A stretch of 64,000 bases of DNA from Viscum album (GCA_963277665.1 OY728119.1:318390206-318454205), one strand, 5' to 3'; positions 49,240 to 61,041 are shown, numbered from the stretch's first letter. Made by a program: numbers and translations. Notes: generated by a model from the sequence alone, not told the origin.

Positions 49240-49330
49240 GATTTGTAACCGTCATAGATACCTTAAAATGTAACCCTTATGAAAACCTTGTAATGTAACT
49301 ATCACAGTTACACTTGGAATGAACATTATG
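49240..49330 (-). repeat. Short tandem units in E LTR
   Basis: Three to four degenerate units built on AATGTAACCnTCATnA phrases. The counterpart is at about 57690-57790 in the 5' LTR. Confidence 0.5.
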
Positions 49331-50488
49331 GTCAACATCTTGAAAAAACATACCCAATGCATTAGAGAGAGATATAGTCCCCACTATTCATAATAAAAAA
49401 TTTCCAAGAACCACATAATAACCATAAAACATGAATAATTGAATTATAATAACATTCCTATTTATTTTTTAAAATAAATATTTAAAATAGGTTTTTTAAA
49501 TAAATGTCACTTACCTTGGGATTTACTTCATTTTAATATATTCAAACTTTATGTATAATTGTTTAAAGAGGGTTATTAATTTATTACAAAACTATATTAA
49601 TATTAATAATAGCTTATATGACCGTTTTTAACATATTTCCACCCATTTAATGAGTATATTTTTTTATTTTATTATTTTGGGCATTTTTATTTCATGGTTT
49701 TCATGGTTGGTTCATTATGGGTTTTCTTGTTGAATGGAAGACAAACTACATAATTTGAAGGAAATGATATTTATATGTTTCCATAATTTTAAATGATACC
49801 ATATAACATATTTTCTGATATGAGGATGAATCATTAGATTGAAAATTAAGGAAAATGATTTAATTTATATTTGTGGTTTTTATGACCATCATGAACTAAT
49901 CATCTTATTTCATATGATGTTTGATATATTTTTGGACCTCTTGTCTCGAGGGCATGATGCTTGTATGGCCCCATATTGTTTCCCTTTCTATATTATCTTA
50001 TCCTTTTCTTTAGTAATAGGGCTATGCCCGATCTTTTTTCTTAATTATGGTTTAATGACTATCCTTATAGTCTATAAAATAAAATGGAAATTCAACATCC
50101 ACAATTTCAGTGAATAAAAACATCATGGATGATGATTTCATTATCTAGAATAAGGGGAAAATAGTATAGCTTTGATGATTGTTATTACATTAACACAATA
50201 AAATTACAGTATATGTAAGATACTGGAGTTATAATGTCCCTTTTGAAAGATTAGGCGAGGATAAGGTAAGAAAGTAAAATAAATTGAATAGAAAATAATA
50301 GTAAATGAAAGTGGATTTTACCTCTTCAATTATCCTCCTTGAGAACCTCCTTAGGGAAATTTGATTTCGTATTTTTTAAGTGAAAAATATCTAGGATATA
50401 TGGGAGATTTTTCGGAAGAATATTAAGCCTAATTTTAAAAAGCTTAAAATATTTTTATGTGTGAGGAGAAGTGGCGGTGATCTATGAT

Positions 50489-50496
50489 ATTTATAG
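50489..50496 (-). promoter_or_regulatory. Probable LTR TATA box (element E 3' LTR)
   Basis: Minus-strand CTATAAAT, conserved at 58896-58903 (CTATAAAT followed by TCCACCCTTCGCC) in the 5' LTR. Confidence 0.65.
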
Positions 50497-50505
50497 TGTG
50501 TGTGT

Positions 50506-50518
50506 GGGGGGGGGGGGG
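50506..50518 (+). repeat. Poly-G run of 13 after a (TG)n stretch
   Basis: GTGTGTGTGTG followed by 13 G, next to the E 3' LTR TATA box. It is absent from the 5' LTR. Confidence 0.8.
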
Positions 50519-51699
50519 TGTTGAATATTTTATTCATTATTTTATTATTTTTTCTAAATATTATTAATAGTTAGGTCATAATAAATAAATATATTAAAAT
50601 TATGATGGTGAGTTCAATATTAAAGAGATTTTATCATCATGTACTCAAGTAATGGTGTATTTAACTTATGATTTAAATATATACTGTAAATTATCATATT
50701 TTACTATTCACTAAATTTTCATGTATTTTAGAAAAATCCCAAAAATTCACCCAAACCATTTTTCACCATGAAGAATTTAAAAAATAACTCCATTTTATGA
50801 AAATAATTTTTTAATAATGATAAATTTATTTTTAATTAAAACCATCCTTTATTCAGAAAATACCAATTTTATTATTATAAATGATTTTATAAAACTTTGA
50901 AAAACTAATTAAGGTCTCATAAAATTATCTTATAATAATAATACAAAAAATTATGAATTTATGAATATAAATTACTAATAGAAGTTTTCTCAAAATTTAT
51001 TTTATTAATTTTACAATTGTTTCACAAAAAATACAAACACTAAATTAATCATTTTCAAAAAATTTTTTTACTTATTATATAATATACATATATCATATTA
51101 TCAATTATAAGATACATATATTTTATTTATACTCTAGTAGGTTATGTTACTAATTTATTAGTATAGGTTCCTCAATTTTTATGAATTCCACTTATTTCAT
51201 TATACATTTTTCATAAATTTAACTATTTAATTCCAAAATGAAAAAATAATTATTTTATAAGTACCTCGAATGTTACATTCTACCCCCTTATTGAAATTTC
51301 ATTATCAAAATTTTTATTCACTTATTAAACATGTGAGGATACATCCTTAATAGAAGGTTATGATTCCTATGTTTCTTTTCAACCTTTTGGTTTCACCACA
51401 AACCCTTAACCTAGTGAATTAATTTATCTCACAATATGTGATCTCTACGATCAAGAATATGAATAGGATTTTCCTCACAAGAAAGTTTATCTTCCCACTG
51501 AACTAATTTTGGGATCATAACCTAAGATGAATAAGGAACATTATTTCATAACATCAAAACATGAAAAAAATTGTGAACCTGAGATAAAGATGTAGGAAAA
51601 TCCACTCAGTAAGAAAGTAAACTGGATTTTCCATGATTTCATAGGGTCTAATAAACCATGGATTTATCTTTCCTTTATTACCAAAACACAAAATAATTT

Positions 51700-52690
51700 T
51701 CCAAGGAGAATATTTATGGAAAACAATAACCACCTACATTGAAAGAAGTGACTTTCCTCCTACTATCTTCATAACTTCTTTATCTTCTCTAAGACATCCT
51801 CATGTGCTACTGGATCATATTCACTTTATCAGCCACTTACTCTAACTTTGGTCCCACAAACATTATTTCATAAACCTTATCCAAAAATATTGTAGATTCA
51901 CACCACTATTAATATAATTACTCAAAAGGTTCCATCTGTATACTAGAATGAAGACTTTTATTATAAGGAAAATCAACTAAATAAAGATGATGATCTGAAA
52001 TTCCTTTCCAATCCATTGAATAAGAATGTAAAATATCATCCAATTTATGAATTGTTCACTTGATATGTCAATTAGATTTGGGATGAAATGTTGTGATAAA
52101 TTTTAATTTGGTTTCTAATGACTTATAAAGTCGCTTTTGAAAGTTATATGTGAACATGTGAGAACTGTCAGATACAGTGGAGAGTGGAACTCCATTTAAC
52201 ATGAAAATATTTTTGAGGTATAGCCTAGAAAGTTGATCTAAAGAGATATTATCTTGAATAGGAGGGAAATATCTATTTAGTCTATCAATCAATATTAACC
52301 CAAATCTCATTATTTACTTAATAATTATTTTTTATTCCTAATATGGACTCCAATGATATATTTTTTCATTTCCACATTGGAATTGGAAAAGGATAAAGAA
52401 TCCCGTTTGGTAGTTGGAATTATACTTTACCCTGTTAGTAAGTCAAATATTTCATTGTAAAATAAAAAAATATCTCTTTTCATTCCATCCCACCAGTAAT
52501 ACTCCCAAATGTCTCTGTATATCCAAGTACATCTAAGATGAATTGAAAATAAAGAAAAATGAGCTTCAAATAAATATTCATTCTTTAGGTAAGAATCAAT
52601 GGGCACACATAATCTTGTTCCAAATATGAAGAAAAAATCCTTATCAATATTAAATTCAGGAAAATTACCTTCCTTATAAAATTATACCTT
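51700..52690 (-). pseudogene. Element E integrase remnant
   Basis: The zinc-binding part can be read as RLCVPIDSYLKNEYLFEAH, then IYRDIWEYYWWDGMKRDI (52480-52640). The core appears in the open segment 52068-52310: LIDRLNRYFPPI, LYLKNIFMLNGVPLSTVSDSSHMFT and KLKFITTFHPKSN. The S-D-x-x-x-x-F-T signature keeps the second catalytic Asp. The usual Q-T-D-G-Q-x-E region after FHPKSN is cut by a stop. It would have inserted E DNA. Confidence 0.88.
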
Positions 52691-52889
52691 TTTCCTTATT
52701 AAGAATTCATCATTCTGGTTTTGCATCCTTCTTTCTATGAGAGATGACTGTATTGAAACATAAAACAATGAGGGATTTCTTACACCAAAAACATCCACTA
52801 CAAAATTCATAAAATCATAATCCAAGGGGTCATATACCACACATAAGATGTTTAATGATGCATGCTGTTTTTGACTCAAGGTTTCCCCC

Positions 52890-54075
52890 ACATTATTTTT
52901 TTTCTAGGTGGTAGTTAATCATGAAATCATTATATTTTATCAAGTCAATCCATCTTCTCGACCTCATATTCAATTCCATTTGAGAGAATATATACTTCAA
53001 CCTTTTATTGTCATTATATATTTTTAATTCAACTCCATATAAAGGATATATCTAAATTTGTGAAGTGAAAACAAAATAATCAAATTCCAAATGTTGTGTG
53101 AGATAATTTAACTCATGTGATTTCTATTGTCTTAAAACCTAAGGAGTTACCTGATCATTCTGCATCAGAACAAAACCTAGTCCATTCACTGAAGTATCAT
53201 TGTAAATTAAAAAATCTATATTTTTGGAATTTATAACCAAAACTAGAGAATTCATCAATCTTCTTTTCAGTTCCTAAAAACAAACATCACAGTCTTCTAT
53301 TCAAATAATTTTATTCCCTTTTCATGTTAACTTAGTTAGTGGGATAGATAACTGTGCAATCATGTTAGAAAACCATAGGTAATAACAAGATAATATATGA
53401 AAAATATGAATTTATAAAATATTTTATGGTCTTGTACATACATCAAACCCTTTTTATGACATGATCAACTGTAATTCCATCCTCATCTATAATTTCGCCA
53501 AGAAATGTAATTTGTTGCAACCAAAAATTAAATATTGAAATTTACCATATAAATTTTTTTTCTTTTAGTGTTTTTAGAAAAATCCTTAGGTTATTTTCAT
53601 GATTTTCATAAAATTCTAAATAACCCAAAATATCAATAATAGAAAAAACAAAAAACTTATCCAAATATTCATGGATGATTATATTAATAAGATCTATAAA
53701 TATAACTAGGGAATCTATTAAGAGAAAGACCATAACAACAAACTCATAATGTCAATATATAGTTTGTAATGTAACTTTCATACATTCACCCTCCATCATA
53801 TTCAGTTTACGGTACCCTGATCTCAGGTCATTCTCATAAAAATATTGATCTCCATAGATCTTAATAAAGAAGTCATCGAAATGAGGAAGTGGATACTTGT
53901 TCGTAAAATTATTGTTATTAAAAGATCTATGATCAATGAAAACTCTCATGGAACCATATTTATTTTAAACAAACAAAATAAGAGAACCTGTGATGATGTT
54001 CTAGGATGAGTTAATCCTTTATTAAGAAACACTTTTAACAAAATTTTCAATTCTAGATGTTCCACTTGTGTCATT
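52890..54075 (-). pseudogene. Element E reverse transcriptase and RNase H remnant
   Basis: From about 54075 the minus strand reads LELKILLKVFLNKGL, then VFIDHRSFNNNNFTNKYPLPHFDDFFIKIYGDQYFYENDLRSGY (53752-53949), and LIDLINIIIHEYLDKFFVFSIIDILGY (53542-53733). There the F-x-D-D active site is changed to SIID. FWLQQITFLGEIIDEDGI follows (near 53500), and LKYIFSQMELNMRSRRWIDL (about 52930-52990) marks the RNase H end. The plant gypsy RT signatures are clear. The catalytic change and many stops make it inactive. Confidence 0.9.
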
Positions 54076-54186
54076 CAATAACCACCACCACCAAAAATAC
54101 GATTTTTTTATTAATCCCAAGCGACCCCATACATAACACCAAAAACATCAAAACAAAAACAAAACCATAACCAAACGCGGACCCCC

Positions 54187-54957
54187 CTACGGAGGGCGAA
54201 AATAATGTAGTCCTAGTGCATCTCCCCTAATCAGATTGACCCCCTCAGGTCTAATTGGCAAGGCGTTATCCACCCAAACTGAAATATCCCCCGGGGCTGC
54301 AATAGAGGCAAAGTAGTCCGCAACCTTGTTCCCTTCCCGCCAGGTATGAGTAACCCTTATGTCGTTCCCCATAATCGCCCTGCACTGTCTGATAGTATAA
54401 GAAATCCTCCACGGCATCGTACCCTGTCCATGTAACGCATCATGTATAATCTTCGAGTCAGTCTCTATTTGCTCCACCATCAGGCCTTTGTCCAGACACA
54501 CAGATATCCCTGAAAGGACCGCTAGGGCCTCTGCCTGCACCGAGCTCCCCCTCCCGTAGTGCACAGCGGAAGCCAGCAACACACTACCACTTCCGTCTCG
54601 AAGCACCCCACCACCACGCATATTCCCTCCCGCGCATGCCCCATCGACATTCAGCTTCAGACCGCCCACTGGAGGAAACCATCGAACCCACGACCCCCGC
54701 CTCCTGGAAGTCTCCTCCCCACCTCCCATCCCCTGGGATACCAATCCCCGTAACGATGGAACGCTCTCCCCAAACCTCTCCGTTTTCACAAAATCAATCA
54801 GAAAACACCTTACCCTTGCCACCACCGCCCTCCCAGTGGATTCGCGCCCCTCATACCTGGCTCGGTTCCGCGCATCCCACAGAACCCAGCACCCAGCATT
54901 GTAAAACACTGATCGAACCTCTTTATCCTCCACGTTGCCGCCACCCCCTGCACCCAC
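54187..54957 (-). pseudogene. LINE ORF2 C-terminus: RNase H domain (256-residue open segment)
   Basis: After a basic linker (LWDARNRARYEGRES), the domain starts at WFPPVGGLKLNVDGACAG. All four acidic residues of RNase H can be seen: D in NVDGA, E in VQAEALAV, D in ETDSK and D in NKVADYFAS. It ends about 30 residues later, at FRPP and a stop. This is the plant LINE type with a cellular-like RNase H after the zinc-binding region. It would remove RNA from the RNA-DNA hybrid during reverse transcription. The segment is open, but it is frameshifted from the upstream part near 54915, so the protein is broken. Confidence 0.9.
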
Positions 54958-55440
54958 AAGCTCGAGAACTGCTCCCAGGTCTCAACATGCCCAGAGTACC
55001 CTATGAGGTTTCCCAAAAAATTCCAGACCACTCTGGCCCATTCTCCTGCGAGAAAAATATGCTCCATACTCTCCTCCTTCCTCCGTTTGCAGCACTGACA
55101 TCCAGATGCTAGACTAACGCCCAGGCGTTTGATGTTCTCATCCGAAGGGATGGCGTTTTGCATGATCCTCCACGTTAAAAAATTCATTTTCAAGGGGACC
55201 TTTCTGCTCCACTCCACCCTGCTTCCCGCCTCCTGCGTCTGCTGAACATTGCAACTCATGCGGAAGTCTTTCAGATTGAACTTACCCGAAACCGAGGGCG
55301 TGAAGACACATTTGTCCCTCTCATTGTTAATCACCACCGACTCAAAGATTCTCCGTGACTCCGCATCTAGCACCGCGCCGAAAAACAGAGGGTGACGCTT
55401 TGCCTCCCTAAACGAGATCATCGGGGCTGGAATATAATCC
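54905..55440 (-). pseudogene. LINE ORF2: post-RT and zinc-binding region
   Basis: From about 55440 the minus strand reads MISFREAKRHPLFF, VFTPSVSGKFNLKDFR, then SRKVPLKMNFLTWRIMQNAIPSDENIKRLG, and GCQCCKRRKEESMEHIFLAGEWARVVWNFLG. The pattern C-x-C-C..E-S-x-x-H-x-F matches the zinc-binding region that follows RT in plant LINEs. The usual last cysteine is Gly here (FLAGEWA). The frame continues as open past the RNase H start only in a shifted phase, so a frameshift lies near 54915. Confidence 0.85.
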
Positions 55441-55485
55441 ATATAACAGGTTCCCACTGGAATATAATCCATATAACAGGTTCCC
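55427..55485. repeat. 30-bp tandem duplication at the LINE 5' junction
   Basis: CTGGAATATAATCCATATAA begins a unit repeated twice (55427-55456 and 55457-55485), encoding GTCYMDYIPV twice on the minus strand. It is AT-rich like element E, so it is probably E sequence duplicated when the LINE was inserted, or a later slip. Confidence 0.85.
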
Positions 55486-55499
55486 TTATTTTCAATGTG

Positions 55500-55960
55500 A
55501 AAGATAACATTCTTTTTCATATTTCAAAAATTTATTAGCAACTTGATATGTTATCAATGATATGATTTCATTCTTGTATACAAACTGAAACTCTTTCAAA
55601 TTTTTTTTAATCTCTGTAATCAATATTATCATGATAAATAGAAATCTAATGAAAACCTAGAATAACATCAAACTCAATAATGGGGAGAAATTTTTGCAGG
55701 TAATTTATCACCATAGAAAACAACATGAGGATTTTTGTAAAGCATTATTTTAGTATTTTCCATTGGTGTTTTAAAAATAAATCCGGGTTTCATTTCTTGA
55801 GGTTACATTTCTAATATATAAAAACAATTATTAGAAGTAATGTAATGGGTATACCCCATATCAAACAAGGCATTAGAAAAATACGAGTAATCAAAAGATT
55901 TACCTGATATAACAACATTGGACAACCCGAAATCTATTAACATATATGCAAAGGATTTCA
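55500..55960 (-). pseudogene. Element E protease and protease-RT linker remnant
   Basis: The open segment 55803-56117 contains CMLIDFGLSNVVISGKSFDYSYFSNALFDMGYTHYITSNNCFYILEM. ALFD-x-G-x-x-H is the retropepsin active site of plant gypsy elements, with D-T-G-A changed to D-M-G-Y. Downstream, MKPGFIFKTPM and GDKLPAKISPLLSLMLF match the linker toward RT, stopping near the LINE. Confidence 0.82.
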
Positions 55961-56850
55961 CTGCACCTTTATTTTTATAATATATATACTTTACATCATT
56001 AGTATATTTCTTTGGGAAGGTATTTTGATTATAACCTATCTCACTAAATTTAAAACACTTTACAGTCTTCTTATAAGAATTAATCTTAAAATAATTTTCA
56101 TCGCAATATCTGGCCATATGTCCAATATTACTACATTAGAAACACATCGATAATTTGTTAAGAAATTTCCCAGGGTTATTTTTACCACACCTCCCATAAA
56201 ATAAAAATTTGAATTTCTTACCCTAGGATTTATTTGATTGATTTTTACCCATTAATTTCCATATGTACATTTTCTTTTGCTTTTTTTCAAACTACATGTG
56301 ATCATCAACAAACTCCATTTCTACCCTATTATAAAATTGAACAAAATTCTCATAAATTTTGAATTCATGGGAATGCAATGCCTTTCGATGTATTGGATTG
56401 AATACCAATTAACAATGATTTATTTTACTATCAAGATCCTGAATTCCATTTAGAGAATACCATGCTAATTAGGAGTTTTTTTCTTCATAGAAGCTAACTA
56501 AATATTCAACCTTTTGTTTTAATTCAATGAATTTATTTTCCATCCTATGTAAAAACCACTTTTGAAAATAATTTTCAAGTAAAAAATTCTTAAATTCAAC
56601 CCATTCCATGGCATTAATATCTTCTCTATATCTAATATTCATGAACATTTTATTCCACTGGTTGGTTTCAACATCAAAATAGTCAATAGAAATAATATTA
56701 ATTTGATTATATAAACACATCATGACATAAAAAAAACTTTTCAAGTGTTTTAATTCATCATTTATCCACTACCAGGTCGATGATCCACTAAATGTAGGAG
56801 GCTGTTACCTCAAAAAAAGTTCTACTATCATCATTTTCCATTATGTAATC
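55960..56850 (-). pseudogene. gag: Element E gag remnant
   Basis: The segment 56469-56744 reads WNKMFMNIRYREDINAMEWVEFKNFLLENYFQKWFLHRMENKFIELKQKVEYLVSFYEEK, the core of the plant gypsy gag family. Further on, FKFSEIGYNQNTFPKK (about 56010-56060) is a CCHC zinc knuckle in which Cys and His residues have been replaced. Upstream FSGSSTW near 56780 resembles the domain start. Several stops are present. Gag would form the particle and bind RNA. Confidence 0.85.
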
Positions 56851-57160
56851 TCTAGATTTTTTTAAATGGTTTCCACCTCTATTTATAGAAAGTGATATCT
56901 AATAAATTACTGACACAAATTGCTCAGTTCCAATTCCCACTAGTCTAGGTTGTGAATTTGAAAAGATATCATTCTCTTAGTTTCTTTTTTTACTTAAACA
57001 TCCATGTTTCTTCTGTAGAAAACCATTCAGAATAGACATCTCATTGATGAATAATCATGGTAATCATCAAATTATATATCATTTCAACATAAACATAAGG
57101 TGAAACCCATTTATGGTGTTCTATTAACAAGTTCATATGCTATAAATTTATCTATACCAT
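56851..57160 (-). mobile_element. Element E leader and gag N-terminus
   Basis: AT-rich sequence between the primer site and the readable part of gag. No separate gene was seen. Confidence 0.55.
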
Positions 57161-57172
57161 GCTTCGATAACA
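57161..57172 (-). other. Element E primer binding site
   Basis: Plus-strand GCTTCGATAACA compared with the tRNA-Met site complement GCTCTGATACCA matches at 9 of 12 positions, two bases from the LTR end at 57175. Confidence 0.75.
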
Positions 57173-57174
57173 AC

Positions 57175-59679
57175 TATAAGGAACCATCTTTAAATACTAC
57201 ATATCTAGTAAATTCTTTTTGAATTTACTTTCATAAATTCCCAAAATAATTTCATTTTTGATTTTTTACACATAATACACAATTAATATATATTAATCCA
57301 CATGAATAAAAATTGGGAACTACTAAAATAGTATAAATTTATTCCAAAATTATAGTTTTTTAATAATGCATCAAATCCTTTCATGAAATATTTTCATAAT
57401 ATTTAACTTTTCTTATTCATGTCTCTTACATATCCTTAAACCCTATGAAAAACATTTTAAAACATGGTTTGAGCATAAAAATATCATTAATGTACAAAAT
57501 AAAAGGAATGAAACTATTATTCCATGAATAATTATAATTATATGAAATCATTTTCATGAACACATACACCTCAACTATAAAGTATCATGTTCTTTTAAAA
57601 AATAAGATATATCCAGAAAATAAAGAAAACATAAATAAAACCATAACGGTAACATGGGGAATTAAATACTTAATATTTTAACCCTCAAAAATACCATAAT
57701 ACATTTAACTCTCATGACCGCCTTACAATATAACATTAATGACTACCTTCTGATGTAATCATCGTAGTTACACTTGAGATGACCATTAAAATCAACTTCC
57801 AATATAAAAATTACAAATGAATTAGAAGGTTATATAGGTCCCACTCTTCATAATAAAAAATTATAAATAAATATATCTTAAATATAAGACATTAATAATT
57901 TCATAAAAAAACATTCCTTTTGAATTTTGTAAAAATTAAAATTTAAAAGTTGACTTTTAATGAAAAATATCTTACCTTGGGGTTAACTACCTTCAAATGT
58001 GTTGAAATCTATGGTATAATGGTTTAAAGTGTGTTATTAATTCATTACATAAATATATTACTATTTACTATACCTTATATGATGTTTTTAGGGCATATTT
58101 CAAACAATTTGTTGATAATTGTATGTTATATTATTGATTTGGGTGCCTTTATTTCATGGTTTTCATGGTTCGTTCATTACGGGTTTCGTTTTCGACAAGA
58201 AGAAAAAGTCCAAAAGTGGAATTAAATGGTATTAATATGTTTCGAGAATTTTAAATAAAAAGATATGTCATTTTTTTAAAATTAGGATGATTCACTAGAT
58301 AAAACATTAATGAAAATGATTTAATTTATTTGTGTAGTTTTTATGACCATCCCAAACTTATTTCATCTTATTTAATATCATATTTTATATATTGGTTCTA
58401 GAACATTAAAAAAAAGTTATAATATACATAATAAAATTTATTTTAAACATAATAATGGTTTTATGACCATGCTTTTAGGAGGTAATTAAAAATGAAAAAT
58501 GTGATTTCCACAAATTTGGTGAATCAACACGTCCCAGATAATGATTTTATTTTCTAGAATAATAGGAGTAGAGGAGAGGTTTGATGAAGTATATTACATT
58601 AACACAGTAACATTTTAGTATATTTTGGATAATGTATTTATAATGTCACTTTTTATATAGGATGTGAGGAGAGGATGAAAAAAATACATTGAAAATAAAA
58701 TAAAATAACATGAATTAGGATTTTACCTATGGAATTCTCCTCCATGAGAACCTACTTAGGAAAATTTGATTTGGTATTTTTGTTGAGAAAAAAAGATTCT
58801 AGAAATTGGGTTGAGTTTTTGGAAGATTATTGGGTATAATTAAGAAGATATTCAAATATTTAGAGGTGCGAGGAGAGTTGATGGCGAAGGGTGGAATTTA
58901 TAGTGGAGAATAATGATGTTTTTTGAATATTTTTTTCATTAGTGTATTACTTTGGATCAAGAATATGAATAGTTTTATAATTATAACAAAATATATTAAT
59001 ATAATTATTTTGTGTTCAATATTATGGTTATTACATTAGTGATTAGTCATTAAATAGTTCATTTAACTTATAATGTATATATATCCCAGATTGTCGTATT
59101 TTACTATTCATTAAAAAATCAAGTATTTTACAAAAAAACCAAAAAATCACCCTAATTTTATTATGTGATTAATTAAAAAATGAACAACATTATATGAAAA
59201 TAATTTTATAAATATGAGAACTTTTATTTTTAATTAAAAGTATAATTTATTTAAAAAAATTATTTTAAAATTGTAACTAATTTTTTGACACTTTTAAAAA
59301 TTAATTATCATCTAATAAAATTTTATTATAATCATCAGAAAAAATTATAGATATATTTTATAAAGTTAAATTTTATTTTAGTTTATTATATTAATTATTA
59401 AATTTTAAAAAAACATTTATGTTTCACAAGAATACCAACACTTAATTTATTATTTTCAAAAAAATTATTTACCTTTTTCCCATGGTATAAATATTTAACT
59501 TTTTCACTTATATGATACAAAAATTTTATTTATACACTAATAGGTGAAATTAAAGTTCAATTAGTAAAGATTTATTTATTTCTATAAATAACATTTATTT
59601 AATTAAACATTTACATTGAATTTAACATCTTCATTTTTGAATGAAAACAAATTATTTTATATGTCTTTGTGTTATTACA
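57175..59679 (-). repeat. Element E 5' LTR
   Basis: On the plus strand it runs from TATAAGGAACC to GTTATTACA. It has the donor-like sites CTTACCT (57971) and TTACCT (58723), and a minus-strand TATA at 58896-58903. The small open frame 58031-58225 is LTR sequence. It is followed at 59680 by ATTAC, the target duplication, and by H LTR sequence. Confidence 0.88.
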
Positions 59680-60834
59680 ATTACATTTTCTCTATTGGGA
59701 TATATATAAATGATACCAACATTATCGTTTCTCTGGATGGATAATGATTATCTCAAGATATTTCCATCGAAACCTTTTATTTTCAATGAATCTATGATGT
59801 TATGAATGGAATAATGATTTTTTCTAATAGAATTATTTATTTTATGGTTCATGGAAATTTCATATGAAGGATAGAGCCCTATTATAAGTCACTAGTGATC
59901 CTAATACAAATTAAAAAAAATGGTTAACACTATTATAGCTCATGGTATAAAGGGGTTATCTATTATAGCTTGTGGGTGAGTCCAATGTAGCGTATCCAAT
60001 GGATTGGGGCCCATTATACCTCAATTGTGATACTAATATATATTATAAGAAAGTTTTTACCAATTTAGCTCATGAAAAATAGTTCATCGTGATATATATT
60101 ATACTAAGGTTGATCCCCATTATATCTCTCTAATGCATTGGGTAATTATAATGTTCTTCGAATAATTATATTGGAAATGTTCCATATGGTTATTTCCATT
60201 TTAATGGTTTTTAATGGGGTTTTGATGATTATGTTCCATGATAACAACATGTTTTCTTTATACTTTAAATGGGTTCTAAATGTGTCTTTTGATCAAAATT
60301 AACATCACATGGATCATGATTATATATTCTCATGAATCTTTGTTAATGTTTTATTCCATTCCACAAGTTTATTGATCTAGGTTTGATGTTAATGAGATAT
60401 CATATATTATTATGAGGCGCTATTATTAAGACATCACTCCCTAATTATTATATTATTCTCACTAATGGAAATAATTTGTTAATTCTTATGCTTACCCATA
60501 CTAGGAATTTAGGATCGACCTTATTTTGTTTCCATTTCCTAAGGTTATAAAGAATAATGTTAAATTAATTATTTATAGAATGGTTTCATATGGATGATTA
60601 TGATCTGATATGTAATAAAAAAATATAATTATAGTTGGAAAATTACTCCCTTGAGGTCATGGGTGTTATTTATATATAATTTATCCTAATTCTCTATAAC
60701 AAGAAAACAAAAAGTTCATTGGGTATATAAGTGATAAAATATTTTATTTGGATTATATAATGTTTGAATTAAAAAACAATTGGGTCACATTCCTTAGTAT
60801 AAAATCTAAAAAATGTATAGTTTATTATTGTTTT
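59680..60834 (+). repeat. Element H 3' LTR, piece 3
   Basis: It continues from 48706 once E is removed. AAATGATACCA at 59708 parallels AAATGATACCA at 4603. The minisatellite, TTTTCTTTA (60250 versus 5152), the TTGATCAAAATTAACATCACATGGA segment (60288 versus 5190) and TTTCCTAAGGTTAT (60535 versus 5442) follow in order. It ends near TTTTATA at 60834. The next 34 bases to 60868 are unassigned. Confidence 0.72.
59870..60140 (+). repeat. Decayed minisatellite, H 3' LTR
   Basis: Counterpart of 4785-5035, with phrases such as GGTTGATCCCCATTATA (60112) and TTGTGGGTGAGTCCAATGTA (59970). Confidence 0.6.
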
Positions 60835-61041
60835 ATAAGATCTGAGAGTGAAATTTTGAGGTTGTTATACATATTCTTCCGATAAACTCTTTAGGATAGC
60901 TCCAAGACACATCATAACATGGATTAATAAATAAAACTAAGGACTCTATGACATGGGAAATAAATTAAGGAATATATTGTGGTAGGGATTGGTTGAACCA
61001 AATAGACATGAATTTGTGAAGTACTGAGGGGAGGGGTTTCC

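Larger units (their letters stand above)
48707..51277 (-). repeat. Element E 3' LTR
   Basis: It aligns with 57175-59679 throughout, for example at GAATAACATTTTAGAACATGG (48985) versus AAAAACATTTTAAAACATGG (57449), the CTTACCTTGGG donor-like site, and the minus-strand TATA at 50489-50496. It contains decayed tandem units of about 25-31 bp (49240-49330). The 13-G run at 50506-50518 is specific to this copy. The open frame 49839-50117 is LTR sequence. Confidence 0.88.
54100..55440 (-). mobile_element. 5'-truncated LINE inserted in element E pol
   Basis: A sharply GC-rich block stands inside very AT-rich sequence. On the minus strand it encodes the C-terminal end of a plant L1-type ORF2: a short post-RT segment, a zinc-binding region and an RNase H. 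The 3' end has a short A-rich tail (AATAAAAAAATCG near 54100). The RT is missing, so the insertion was 5'-truncated as is usual for LINEs. E coding is readable on both sides (RT N-terminus at about 54075, protease region above 55520). No clear target duplication was found. Confidence 0.85.
48707..59679 (-). mobile_element. Element E: Ty3/gypsy retrotransposon interrupted by a LINE
   Basis: The 5' LTR is 57175-59679 (2505 bp) and the 3' LTR is 48707-51277 (2571 bp). GCTTCGATAACA (57161-57172) is a worn tRNA-Met site complement at 9 of 12. TTCTACCCCCTTA directly follows GAATGTTACA at 51278 and is a strong polypurine complement. The interior reads gag, protease, RT, RNase H, integrase on the minus strand, the Ty3/gypsy order. 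Target duplication is ATGAC/ATTAC. The uninterrupted paralogous site is visible near 4578-4600 in the H 5' LTR. Confidence 0.9.
994..60868 (+). mobile_element. Element H: LTR retrotransposon with stub interior, carrying all younger insertions
   Basis: Two direct copies of a LTR of about 4.75 kb are visible. The 5' copy is 994 to about 5740. The 3' copy is in three pieces: 5980-6478, 45615-48706 and 59680 to about 60834. The pieces sum to about 4746 bp. Both copies start with a TG..ACAC-type end (994 and 5980), and a purine-rich AATTAGAGGA lies just before the second. Outside it the older minus-strand LTR resumes. Candidate target duplication: ACCTC (989-993) versus ACATA (60869-60873), 3 of 5 matching. 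The right end is uncertain between 60834 and 60868. No coding sequence remains, so a Ty3/gypsy assignment rests on family resemblance to G. Confidence 0.65.

Noticed and set aside
49839..50117. 92-residue hydrophobic open frame
   Set aside because: It is in the E 3' LTR, and the 5' LTR counterpart is broken.
54559..55112. Plus-strand open frames with proline-rich translations (54559-54753, 54636-55112)
   Set aside because: They are antisense to the LINE RNase H and zinc-binding region. The GC-rich composition keeps reverse frames open.
50000..57000. Endogenous pararetrovirus origin for the gypsy-like RT
   Set aside because: Gag, integrase, LTRs, primer site and polypurine tract are all present in Ty3/gypsy order. 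No movement or coat protein motif of a plant virus was seen.
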